DNA of 64,000 nt, taken from contig JAUSJA010000014.1 of the NCBI GenBank assembly GCA_030647905.1, positions 1 through 64,000 of the forward strand, read 5' to 3'. Position 1 is the first letter of the stretch; the number at the start of each line of letters is the position of its first letter. Positions 1 to 8,252 of this stretch are shown piece after piece. The DNA is from Gemmatimonadaceae bacterium (GTDB lineage: Bacteria > Gemmatimonadota > Gemmatimonadetes > Gemmatimonadales > Gemmatimonadaceae). The translations under genes and the position numbers were made by a program. Below the pieces are notes generated by a model. It saw only the letters and a list, made by a program, of their open reading frames with translations. It made no database searches and was not told where the DNA came from.

Positions 1-61
1 GTGTCCAACCCTCCAGCGTCCGGCGCTCATCGTCCGTCAACTCGATTGCAGTGGCTCCCAT
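1..61 (-). mobile_element. IS630-like transposase, N-terminal fragment cut by the window edge
   Basis: A minus-strand ATG at 61 opens a frame that runs off the left edge. The 20 visible residues begin MGATAIELTDDERR and continue L-E-G-W-T, which resembles the start of IS630-family transposases (a short 'L(S/T)DxER..LE' helix before the first HTH). Only the N-terminus is visible, so family and completeness are uncertain. The element ends about 80 bp before the DUF2232-like gene, so it has probably inserted between that gene and whatever preceded it. Confidence 0.5.
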
Positions 62-141
62 GGTGATGCCTCCAATTGGAGTCTCCAACCCATGGACGAC
101 AATGTACAACCTATCGCTTATTTATGGAAGTAGGTACTAGA

Positions 142-1161
142 ATGACCGGACCCGCCGCGCCGGCTCCGGTCCGGGGATCGTGGCGGCGTCTCACGATCGG
201 ACTGGGCGCGTTTCTTCTCGCTCCGTTCGTGCCCGCAATGCGCGCCATCCTGCCTATCGAGCAGACACCACTGCTGCTCGTTGCGGTAGTGGCGGCGTGC
301 GCGGTGATCGGCTGGAAAAACGGCGGCCGTCTGTCGCTCGCGATCGTCTGGGTCGCGATCGCGGCGCTGCTGCTTTCATCTACCGTCGGACCTCCTGACA
401 GCGCTTACAACTGGCTCGCCCGGGGGTGGACGCTGCTCCTCGCGGCGAGCTTCGGACTCGTGAGCGTCATCGTGGCGACCGAGGCATTCTTCGCGAGGGC
501 ATTGTCGGCGCTCGCCGTCGCAGCGTCGCTCGGGTTCGCTCTGGTGCTCGTGTCGCCGGGAGGCCCGGTGCGCGTCGGCAACACGATGGCTGCCGAGTAC
601 AACCGGCGGAACGATCAGTCGATCGCTTCGCTGCGCGAAGTCAGCACGCAGCCGGGATGGAAGGAAATCGTTTCAGGCTCGCCGTCGCTGCAGCGGCTGA
701 CGGAGGAAAGCGAGGCGCAGCTGGCCGCGATTCCGAAGTGGTCGGCGCTGCTGCTTCCGGCACTGCTGGCGCTCGAGTCGTTGGCCGCGCTGGGATTGGG
801 ATGGGCGCTGTATCACCGGATGAGCCCCGTTTCTCTCGGGCCGGCGATGGGCAGGCTGCGCGATTTCAGATTCAACGATCAGCTGGTGTGGGGAGTTGCG
901 GTGGGGGCGTCGATCTTTCTCCTGCCGGCATTTGCGGACGCCAGGAACGCGGGACTGAACCTGCTCGTGTTCTTCGGCGTTCTGTACGTGCTGCGGGGGA
1001 TTGGGATTCTGGCGTGGATGTCGCGCACGCGTGCGCTGACCTTCATGCTCATTGCTCTGGCGATCTTCGCCTGGCCGCTCATAATGGCGCTGGCGTTCGG
1101 GATCGGGCTCGGAGACACATGGCTCGACCTGCGTACCCGCGCAAAGGCCAAACCGCTGTAG
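142..1161 (+). CDS. Multi-pass membrane protein, probably DUF2232/YybS-like
   Basis: A 339-residue protein with about eight hydrophobic segments spread along its length and one polar stretch near the middle; no soluble catalytic domain is visible. Its position directly upstream of rplI is the usual place of DUF2232 (YybS-like) genes in rpsF-rpsR-DUF2232-rplI operons, and this is the main basis for the call; no diagnostic motif was recognised. An in-frame ATG at 76 exists, but its residues are polar and lie close to the insertion sequence, so 142 (MTGPAAP...) is preferred. rpsF and rpsR are not visible upstream, where an IS630-like element begins. The role of the family is unknown. Confidence 0.6.
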   Translation: MTGPAAPAPVRGSWRRLTIGLGAFLLAPFVPAMRAILPIEQTPLLLVAVVAACAVIGWKNGGRLSLAIVWVAIAALLLSSTVGPPDSAYNWLARGWTLLLAASFGLVSVIVATEAFFARALSALAVAASLGFALVLVSPGGPVRVGNTMAAEYNRRNDQSIASLREVSTQPGWKEIVSGSPSLQRLTEESEAQLAAIPKWSALLLPALLALESLAALGLGWALYHRMSPVSLGPAMGRLRDFRFNDQLVWGVAVGASIFLLPAFADARNAGLNLLVFFGVLYVLRGIGILAWMSRTRALTFMLIALAIFAWPLIMALAFGIGLGDTWLDLRTRAKAKPL

Positions 1162-1230
1162 GAAACGCATAGATTTCAACGCGTCCGTCCGGCCGGGGCC
1201 GCGATTTACCTTTCAACTGGAACAGGCATC

Positions 1231-1674
1231 ATGGAAGTCATACTTCGACAGACAGTGGAGAAGCTCGGCCACCCCGGAGACATCGTTAAAGTCTCGCCGG
1301 GATACGCCCGCAATTTTCTGCTTCCCCGTGGATTCGCGTACGAGGCGACGCCGGGCAACAAGAAGCGCATCGACCAGGAGCGTCAGCGTCTCGAGGCGGC
1401 TGAAGAGGGCCGCCGCGGTTCGGCGCAGGAATACGCTGGCAAGCTCGAGCAGGTCTCGCTCACCTTCTCGGCGCGCGTTGGCGAAGAGGGCAAGCTCTTC
1501 GGATCGGTGACGTCGGCCGATATCGCCCAGCAGCTCGCCGAGCAGGGCTACGAGGTTGAGAAGCGGCAGATCGAGCTCAAGGAGCCGATCAAGGCGCTTG
1601 GCGTCTATCGCGTCCCGATCCGGCTGCACGCCGACGTACATCCCGAGATCAAGGTCTGGGTCATAAAACAGTAA
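1231..1674 (+). CDS. rplI: Large ribosomal subunit protein bL9
   Basis: 147 residues, the normal length for bL9. The N-terminus MEVILRQTVEKLG, followed by a GD-V-V/SPGYARNFLLP block, is the classic rRNA-binding N-domain signature (GxxGxxVxVxxGYxRNfLxP). A charged helix (residues about 45-80) then links to the C-terminal domain that ends near the ribosome's L1 stalk base. bL9 helps maintain reading frame. It is the last gene of the usual rpsF/rpsR/rplI group here and is followed by a heptamer inverted repeat that could act as its terminator. Confidence 0.97.
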   Translation: MEVILRQTVEKLGHPGDIVKVSPGYARNFLLPRGFAYEATPGNKKRIDQERQRLEAAEEGRRGSAQEYAGKLEQVSLTFSARVGEEGKLFGSVTSADIAQQLAEQGYEVEKRQIELKEPIKALGVYRVPIRLHADVHPEIKVWVIKQ

Positions 1675-1771
1675 CCCGTTAACCGTTACCCGCTACCCGT
1701 TACCCGTTACCCGATGCTCTCAGCTGCCTGCCGTCAGCAACGGGCAACGGGCAACGGGCAACGGGTAGCGG
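1674..1771. repeat. Inverted array of a degenerate 7-bp repeat after rplI
   Basis: The left arm (about 1674-1713) is built of five to six copies of a CCCGTTA-like heptamer. The right arm (about 1737-1771) contains four to five copies of the complementary CAACGGG-like heptamer. A 23-bp spacer separates them. The arms differ by transitions: plus-strand RNA would have A.C mismatches, whereas minus-strand RNA would replace them with G.U wobbles. The structure lies in the 202-bp gap between rplI and rsfS and contains no plausible gene. Confidence 0.85.
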
Positions 1772-1876
1772 CCCTTGAAATGCATTGATTCCACGTTAAC
1801 GGAACCTTCTGGCCGCCTCCATGATATTGTAGGGGGCGCCCCCGATGGCGCCGAAGAAAAACTTCAACGGAGCCGA

Positions 1877-2251
1877 ATGGCCACGTCCCTCTCTCCCGCA
1901 TCACCCGCCCGCGAGTCCGCCTCGCCAGCAGTGCGCGCAGCCGGCCTCTGCCACGACATGAAAGCCAATGACGTCGTGCTTCTGAATCTGAAGGGCGTTA
2001 CCGACATGACGGATTACTTCGTTATCGCGAGCGGAACTTCAGACACGCACGTCCGGTCGATCGGGGAGCACATAATCGCCGAGCTGAAGAAGGAGGGCGT
2101 AAGGGTACATCACGTCGAAGGTGTTCAGCAGGGCAGATGGGTATTGCTCGACTTCGTGGATTTCGTCGTTCACATCTTTCACCCCACGCTCCGTTCCTTC
2201 TATCAGATCGAGCGGCTGTGGAGCGATGCCGAAGTAGTGCCAACCGTATAG
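1877..2251 (+). CDS. rsfS: Ribosomal silencing factor RsfS (Iojap family)
   Basis: Iojap-domain protein that binds uL14 and blocks subunit joining in starvation. The core sequence has ANDVVLLNLKGVTDMTDYFVIASG followed by the 'H-V-R-S-I-G-E' helix, 'EG...G.WVLLDF.D.VVHIF' and a C-terminal 'R.FY.IERLW', which match the family block by block. The frame stays open to 1775, but the ATG at 1877, preceded by GGAG, gives a 124-aa protein with a short Ala/Ser/Pro-rich extension before the domain. The gene lies 13 bp before the next coding region and probably shares its transcript. Confidence 0.93.
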   Translation: MATSLSPASPARESASPAVRAAGLCHDMKANDVVLLNLKGVTDMTDYFVIASGTSDTHVRSIGEHIIAELKKEGVRVHHVEGVQQGRWVLLDFVDFVVHIFHPTLRSFYQIERLWSDAEVVPTV

Positions 2252-2264
2252 CGGAGCCGGAAAA

Positions 2265-5200
2265 ATGAGAGTGGTGCGAGCGTTTGCCATGAGCATTGTG
2301 CTCCTCTGCGCGTCGCGTCTTGAAGCGCAGCAGTATTTCGGCCAGAACCAGGTTCAGTACAAGCACTTCAAGTGGCGTGTGCTCGAGACGGAGCACTTCC
2401 TGGTGCACTACTATCCGGAGGAGAAGCCGGCGGTGACCGCAGCGGCGCGCATGGCCGAGCGGTCCTATGCGCGACTCTCGCGCATTCTCGGCCACCAGTT
2501 CCGGGAGAAGAAGCCGATCATCCTCTTCTCGTCGCGAGCCGATTTCGGACAGAACAACGTCACCGGTGACCTTGGCGAAGGCGTGGGTGGCGTGACGGAG
2601 TCCGCCCGGCACCGGCTGATTCTTCCCTTCACCGGTGACCTCGGAAGCTTCGAGCAGGTGCTCGCGCACGAAATGGTGCACGAGTTCCAGTATGACGTCT
2701 TCTCGCGGGGGCGGGCCGGTGCCAACCAGCAGACTCTCGAGCGGATCAACCCCCCGCTCTGGTTCATGGAAGGAATGGCCGAGTATCTCTCGATCGGCCC
2801 CAATCACCCGCTGACCGCAGGGTGGCTCAGGGATGCGGCGGTTTCGGGCAACATCCCGACGATCAAGCAGATGACGGATCGTCCCGACAAGTATTTCCCG
2901 TACCGCTTCGGCGAATCGTTCTGGCAGTACGTCGGTGACCGGTGGGGCGACGCCGCAATCGGCGAGGTTCTTCGCAACACCCCCGCAGTGGGCGTGGAGC
3001 GGTCGTTCCTGCGCCAGCTGGGCATGTCGCTTACCGACGTGGGTGCCGCGTGGCGCGAGGCGGTTCAGTCCCAATACCTGCCCGCGGCTTCCAATTACCA
3101 GCGGCCGCAGACGTTCGCCCAGCCGCTGCTCACCCGGAAGCGTTCCGGAGGCGAGATCTTCCTCGCTCCGGTGCTCTCGAGCGACGGCAACTACATCGCG
3201 TTCCTTTCAAACGGCAATCAGAAGCGCGGCGAGCTGTTCATAGATCTGTGGCTCGGCAACGCCCGCACGGGCGAACGCGTCAAGCGCCTGGTCAAGAGCA
3301 CGCTCAATCCCGATTTCGAGGAATTGCGACTGCTCTATTCACAGAGCGCATTCTCGAACGATGGCAGAACGCTCGCGTTCACGGCGCAGCGGAGCGGCAA
3401 GGACGTTCTGTATCTGCTCGACGTGCCCAGCCGGAAGGTGAAGAAGCGCGTCGATCTTCCGCTTGACGCGGTCACGGCGCCCTCGTTCTCGCCGGACGAC
3501 CGGCGGATAGTGTTCAGCGGAACCGAGGGCGGGATCACCGACCTCTACGTAGTGGACGTGGACGGCAGGAACCTCAGGCGTCTCACAAACGACATCTACG
3601 GCGATCTTCAGCCAAGCTGGTCCCCCGATGGCAAGCGTATCGCCTTCGCGACGGATCGCGGCGCGCCGACTGACCTGTCGCGACTTCGTTTCGCCAAGTG
3701 GCAGGTGGCGCTGATCGATCCCGGGACGGGCGCGATAGACGTGCTGCCGGGTCAGGCGGGCCACAATCTGAACCCGGCGTGGGCGCCCGACGGAAATTCG
3801 ATCGCCTACATCTCCGACCGCACAGGGGTCGCCAACGTCTTCCTGTACGATGTGCAGGACAGGCAGCAGTACCAGCTCACCAACGTGCTGGGCGGTGTGA
3901 CCGCCATCACCGAGTACAGCCCTGCCCTGACGTGGGCGCGTGGCGCTGACCGGATGGCCTTTACGTACTACGAGAAAGGCGACTACACCGTGTGGGCGAT
4001 GGACAACCCGCGAAAGCTCAAGACCGTCGCGTTCAGGCAGCATGCGCCGACGCCGACAGGCCTCGTGATGACGGTGCCGTCGCTGCCGGCGCCGACACTC
4101 GTCGCAGCCACGCCGGTTGATTCGGCGCGCCGCGCGGCTGACGCTGTCAATCAGGCGTCGGTGTACCGCGCGCCCGGCGGCTCACGAGCTTCAGCCGTGC
4201 TGTCAACGGGAGAAGCGCAGGCGGGAGAAGTCGAAGCCACGACGGTCGCCGTGCTCAACGCCAATCCCGACTTCGCGCTGCCCGACACGACACGTTTCCG
4301 CGACTACGCGTATTCGGTGGGATTCAAGCCCGACTACATCGCGCAGCCGGAAGTGGGGTACGGAACGGGGAATCAGTACGGCCTCAGCGGCTTCAACGGA
4401 GGAACGACAATCGTGTTGAGCGATCTCATTGGCAACCACCAGATCGCTCTCTCAGCTTCAGTTTATGGCCAGCTTCGCGACGCGAGCGTCTTCGCCGCCT
4501 ACGCCAATCTCAGCCATCGCTGGCAGTACACCGTGGGCGGTTACCAGCAACCCGTCTTCCTGCCCCAGTCCGGCGGAACGATCGAGCGGCTCCCCGACCG
4601 CGACCGGTACTCCACGCTCTACACGCGCTACGTTCTCAGAAACGCGTTCCTCACGACCCAGTATCCGCTCAACCGCTTCACGCGGTTCGAGACTGGCGTG
4701 CAGTTCAACAGCATCGGCCGGTCGCTGATATCGCTGTCGCAGGATTGCTACTTCAACGGCTGCACCGCTCCGGAGATCAACGACGTCGCCAACGCGCCGG
4801 CATACAACTTCCTGTCGCCGTCGGTGGCGTACGTGTCCGACAACACGCTCTTCGGCTACACGGCACCGGTCATCGGACGCCGCTATCGCTTTCAGATCTC
4901 ACCCTCGGTGGGTAACCTCCGCTGGGTCGAATATCTCGCCGACTATCGCCGGTACGATCCGATCATCTTCAACACGATCACGATCGCCACCCGGTTCCTC
5001 GGGAGCGCGTCTGTGGGCCGGGACGAGACGGCGTTCCCCAAGTACGTCGGCCGCCCCGAATACGTGCGCGGCTACGACGGCGCGAACTTCAGCGGCTACG
5101 AGTGCACCGCGTACATCGGTGGCGGGGCGTCATGCAACACGGCTCAACTGGTCGGCAGCCGGGTGATGGTGGCCAACGCGGAAATACGCTTCCCGATCAT

Positions 5201-5480
5201 TCGCCGGTTCGATCTCGGCAACCTGCCGGTGGGTCTCCCCCCGATCGAGGGCCTCGTTTTCTACGACGCCGGACTGGCGTGGAGTAAGGGCCAGACGGTT
5301 TCGCTGACCAAGCCGGCCAATTATGATTTCGAGTTCCAGCGTTATCCACTTCGGAGCTATGGAGTGGGACTGCGCGTGAATCTGTTCAACCTAGCGATTC
5401 TCAAGTGGGATTACGCGAAACCGCTCGACCAACCTGGACGCAAGCCGAACTGGACCTTCTCGCTGGGACCGAGTTTCTAG
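2265..5480 (+). CDS. Secreted peptidase-MA/beta-propeller/outer-membrane barrel fusion protein
   Basis: 1071 residues. A signal peptide (about residues 1-22, ending EAQ) is followed by a gluzincin-type metallopeptidase domain with HEMVH at about 135-139 and a downstream WFMEGMAEY helix supplying the likely third zinc ligand (E near 170). Residues about 300-600 are TolB/WD40-like propeller repeats, visible as recurring 'PSWSPDGKRIAFA' and 'P.FSPDDRRIVF' blocks. The C-terminal ~400 residues are aromatic and amphipathic, ending in a strand-rich segment with terminal F, typical of a BamA/TamA-like barrel. Such three-part proteins are frequent in Gemmatimonadota; substrate and role are unknown. 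The downstream lipoprotein gene starts at its stop codon. Confidence 0.85.
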   Translation: MRVVRAFAMSIVLLCASRLEAQQYFGQNQVQYKHFKWRVLETEHFLVHYYPEEKPAVTAAARMAERSYARLSRILGHQFREKKPIILFSSRADFGQNNVTGDLGEGVGGVTESARHRLILPFTGDLGSFEQVLAHEMVHEFQYDVFSRGRAGANQQTLERINPPLWFMEGMAEYLSIGPNHPLTAGWLRDAAVSGNIPTIKQMTDRPDKYFPYRFGESFWQYVGDRWGDAAIGEVLRNTPAVGVERSFLRQLGMSLTDVGAAWREAVQSQYLPAASNYQRPQTFAQPLLTRKRSGGEIFLAPVLSSDGNYIAFLSNGNQKRGELFIDLWLGNARTGERVKRLVKSTLNPDFEELRLLYSQSAFSNDGRTLAFTAQRSGKDVLYLLDVPSRKVKKRVDLPLDAVTAPSFSPDDRRIVFSGTEGGITDLYVVDVDGRNLRRLTNDIYGDLQPSWSPDGKRIAFATDRGAPTDLSRLRFAKWQVALIDPGTGAIDVLPGQAGHNLNPAWAPDGNSIAYISDRTGVANVFLYDVQDRQQYQLTNVLGGVTAITEYSPALTWARGADRMAFTYYEKGDYTVWAMDNPRKLKTVAFRQHAPTPTGLVMTVPSLPAPTLVAATPVDSARRAADAVNQASVYRAPGGSRASAVLSTGEAQAGEVEATTVAVLNANPDFALPDTTRFRDYAYSVGFKPDYIAQPEVGYGTGNQYGLSGFNGGTTIVLSDLIGNHQIALSASVYGQLRDASVFAAYANLSHRWQYTVGGYQQPVFLPQSGGTIERLPDRDRYSTLYTRYVLRNAFLTTQYPLNRFTRFETGVQFNSIGRSLISLSQDCYFNGCTAPEINDVANAPAYNFLSPSVAYVSDNTLFGYTAPVIGRRYRFQISPSVGNLRWVEYLADYRRYDPIIFNTITIATRFLGSASVGRDETAFPKYVGRPEYVRGYDGANFSGYECTAYIGGGASCNTAQLVGSRVMVANAEIRFPIIRRFDLGNLPVGLPPIEGLVFYDAGLAWSKGQTVSLTKPANYDFEFQRYPLRSYGVGLRVNLFNLAILKWDYAKPLDQPGRKPNWTFSLGPSF

Positions 5481-5481
5481 A

Positions 5482-6966
5482 GTTTCGACCCGGCTGTTAG
5501 CGCTGACGCTCGCCGTCGTCGCCTGCAAGGGCGACCGGCAGGCGTCGGCGGGCGCGCGCGCGGCGTCCTCACCGCGCGAACCGGATCAGATTGTCCTCCG
5601 AATGCCCGCCGCGGGCGGAACGGCGCGCGCATACGTCTATCCGCGCCTCGATTCCGCGGTCTGGGCCGCCGCTGGTGCGCCGCCGGTGGCGCGGGTGCTT
5701 GGGTTCGACCCGGACGATGGCGCCGCTGCGCTTCTCGACGACAAGGGGCAGCCCCGCAGGCTCGATCTCCGCGCCAGCGAGGTCCGATTCGCATCGAAGG
5801 CGAGGCTCTCGGCGGTTACGTCCATCAACGGCTCGGACATCTACGGTGTCACCGAAAAGGGCGCTGTCGCGAGGATGACGCCGAGCGGAGACTGGAGCTT
5901 CGAGCCCCCTTCCCCGGCGCGATGGGTTTTTCCGCAGCCGAACGGGTCGGTCGTGATCGCCGGCGACCAGGGAAGCCATACGCATCTCTGGTTGATCCGT
6001 CCCACCGACGAGGAAATCATCGAGTCGGCCACGCTGCCCCTGGTCTCGCGCGCCGCGCGAACGCAGGTGGGAGACCGGATCTATTTCGCCGTGGACACCG
6101 GCCTCATCGGTGTGAAGACTCGCGACCTGTCACCCGTCAGGAGCATCCGCTTCCGCGAGCCGATTCAGGCGGTCGTGCCCACACCGAGCGGAGACCGGCT
6201 GTACGTCGCGCTGAAGGGTGTGAATGGTCTGTCCGTCGTTGACAGGTACACGGAGTCCGTGACGGAGAAGGTGGATCTTCCTTCGGCTGCATCAGATCTG
6301 AGGATGGACCCGCTCGGCCAGAACATTCTCGTCAGGCCCGCGGGCGGCGGAGATTCTGCGTGGGTTGTCGCCGTCGGGACAGACCGAGTCAAAGGGGTGA
6401 TCCGTGGCGAATGGAGGAATGATCTGCCGGCGTTCGCGCCGGGCGGACACATCGCCGCAACGCGCGGCGGAGATGTCGCGCTCGTGGACGCGCAGACTCT
6501 TGCCGTCACACAAACGATCGCCGGAGGAGCGAAGGATTACTGGTATTTCTTCGTGTGGAACGGATTTCGTCCAAGATCGGCCGGTCTTGACCGGCCCGTG
6601 ACGTTCGAGTCGGCCGCCTCCGCTCCTCCAGCCGATTCGACTGCCGTGCCGCAGCCTGCGCGCGACAGCACCCCCTCGCCGCCGCTGCGCGATGCCACGC
6701 CGACGATGGTCGAGCCACCGGCTGCGGTTGCCCCCCGCCCCGCGCGCTACATCGTATCGTTCGCCGCAGTCCTCAACGAACAGAAAGCGAATGAGATCGC
6801 CGCAGGCATCACGGTGACCGGAGTGAAGCCGCGAGTGGCTGCAGTTCCATCGGGAACGACTACTATTTATCGGGTGGTGCTTGGACCTTACGTCACTCGC
6901 GACGAAGCTGAGCGCATGGGCCGGGAATCGAGGAGACAGTACTGGGTGTACGAGGAATCGAAGTGA
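5482..6966 (+). CDS. Putative lipoprotein with beta-propeller-like repeats and C-terminal SPOR domain; start codon unclear
   Basis: The frame downstream of the previous stop encodes STRLLALTLAVVACKG, a good lipoprotein signal with Cys in the lipobox, yet no ATG, GTG or TTG lies upstream in frame. The first canonical start is ATG 5602, which would remove the signal. I give 5482 (codon GTT) as the frame start; CTG 5494 or an assembly error are alternatives. The body has YVTN-like repeats ('GDRLYVALKGVNGLSVVDRYT'-type), then a Pro/Ala/Thr linker, then about 70 residues of SPOR fold (RYIVSFAAV ... YRVVLGPYVTRDEAERMG). SPOR domains bind denuded peptidoglycan at division sites. Its stop overlaps the next start by four bases (GTGA). 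Confidence 0.75.
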   Translation, partial: VSTRLLALTLAVVACKGDRQASAGARAASSPREPDQIVLRMPAAGGTARAYVYPRLDSAVWAAAGAPPVARVLGFDPDDGAAALLDDKGQPRRLDLRASEVRFASKARLSAVTSINGSDIYGVTEKGAVARMTPSGDWSFEPPSPARWVFPQPNGSVVIAGDQGSHTHLWLIRPTDEEIIESATLPLVSRAARTQVGDRIYFAVDTGLIGVKTRDLSPVRSIRFREPIQAVVPTPSGDRLYVALKGVNGLSVVDRYTESVTEKVDLPSAASDLRMDPLGQNILVRPAGGGDSAWVVAVGTDRVKGVIRGEWRNDLPAFAPGGHIAATRGGDVALVDAQTLAVTQTIAGGAKDYWYFFVWNGFRPRSAGLDRPVTFESAASAPPADSTAVPQPARDSTPSPPLRDATPTMVEPPAAVAPRPARYIVSFAAVLNEQKANEIAAGITVTGVKPRVAAVPSGTTTIYRVVLGPYVTRDEAERMGRESRRQYWVYEESK

Positions 6967-8252
6967 CGGTCGCCGTGTCGCGTCCTCCCGGAGGCGCGTA
7001 CGAAGGCGCGGGACGCCAGGCTGCACTGGCGGTGCGCGGATATTCGTCGGTGATCGTCACTTCCGACGATGCCGTCGCGGCGGCGCACGCGGCGATCGGC
7101 ATCGCTCTCGCCGAGAGCGTCCACCGGCTCGTTATGATCGCCGATCTCGCGGGAGAGGCGCCTCCCTTGCAGACGCTCGTCCGTGACGAGGATTCGCACG
7201 GCATTTACGACAGCTTCGAGTTCGGAACTTCCTTCATGCGCATCGCGCGCGAGGTTGCCGGCGCGAAGAACTTCTTCGTGATGCCGAGCGGAACCGAGTC
7301 CGCCGCGATCGAGCGGATCATCGGAAGCGAGCGGTGGGCGACTTTTGCATCGGAGTTCGCCAACGCCGATGAGCTGCTGCTGATAGTCGTGAAGTGCGAC
7401 GCTCCCGGCCTCGCCACGCTCGCATCGCGAGTGGATGGCGCCGTGCTGGTTGGCCTGCAGCGCCTGGACTCCGCCCCCGACGCCAACGTCCTTGCAAGGA
7501 TTCCGCATCCGACGATCATTCCTCCTCCGCGCATAGACATCGCGCCGCCGCGGGTGCAGTGGTCTCTCCCGAAAGTCGGGCTTGCCGCAGCCGGCCTTCT
7601 GGCGCTCGGCATCCTGAGCGGGGCTCTGCTGAAGAGTCGCTCGTTCGGCGAATCGCCTCCGACTGTCGCCGCTCCCACGGTTTCGGCTGATTCGTCGGCC
7701 ACTGACTCGGTCCCGACGGCGCCTCCGGCCGCGCTTCCGGCGAATCCTCAGGATTCCGCGGATGCGACGCCTTTCTCGATCGAAATTCTCGCCTCAAACA
7801 CATCGGAGGGTGCTAACTTTGAGATCAAGCGCCATGGCTCCGTAATGCCGGCGGCGACCATTTCACTCGTCCCGATCGGAGACACCGAAGCTACATGGTA
7901 CAAGGTTTTCGCTGGAGCTTTCGCTGACAGCGCGCAGGCCGAACGCCTGCTCACAACGCTCCGCCGCCGCCGAACCGTGCCTGATTCGGCCGGAACGGTG
8001 GTCCGTGTGCCGCTCGCCCTTCTCGTTGACAGCATTCCGTCTCAGGCCGGGATGACGTCGCGAGTGCGTGAAAGAGTTCAGGCATTCGCAGCGAAGGGTG
8101 TGCAGGCGTACGGTCTCGTCCAGTCCGACGGCAGTGCGAGGATATATGCTGGCGCGTTCGAGTCGCCCCAGCAGTCTTCGCTCGCCGCAACGGCACTTCG
8201 GGTCGCGGGCCTCACGCCGGTCCTCGAATACAGAACAGGGAGACTCCCGTAG
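6963..8252 (+). CDS. Membrane-anchored protein with degenerate MinD/CpsD-like N-domain and SPOR-like repeats
   Basis: 429 residues from a GTG that overlaps the preceding TGA. Residues 1-180 look like a Rossmann/P-loop-derived fold ('SSVIVTSDD.VAAAHAAIGIALAES', 'RLVMIADL', 'DELLLIVVKCDA') but contain no Walker A, so nucleotide hydrolysis is unlikely. A single hydrophobic segment (about 200-222, VGLAAAGLLALGILSGALL) and a Pro/Ala/Ser linker follow. The rest contains two SPOR-like units, each with a 'WYKVFAGAFADSAQAERLL' or 'ARIYAGAFESPQQS' pattern. It is translationally coupled to the SPOR lipoprotein upstream and to smc downstream, which suggests a cell-division or chromosome-related role (inference). 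Confidence 0.75.
   Translation: MTVAVSRPPGGAYEGAGRQAALAVRGYSSVIVTSDDAVAAAHAAIGIALAESVHRLVMIADLAGEAPPLQTLVRDEDSHGIYDSFEFGTSFMRIAREVAGAKNFFVMPSGTESAAIERIIGSERWATFASEFANADELLLIVVKCDAPGLATLASRVDGAVLVGLQRLDSAPDANVLARIPHPTIIPPPRIDIAPPRVQWSLPKVGLAAAGLLALGILSGALLKSRSFGESPPTVAAPTVSADSSATDSVPTAPPAALPANPQDSADATPFSIEILASNTSEGANFEIKRHGSVMPAATISLVPIGDTEATWYKVFAGAFADSAQAERLLTTLRRRRTVPDSAGTVVRVPLALLVDSIPSQAGMTSRVRERVQAFAAKGVQAYGLVQSDGSARIYAGAFESPQQSSLAATALRVAGLTPVLEYRTGRLP

Noticed and set aside
1674-1771. CRISPR-like array
   Set aside because: Units are only 7 bp and contiguous without spacers, and they form inverted arms; not a CRISPR.
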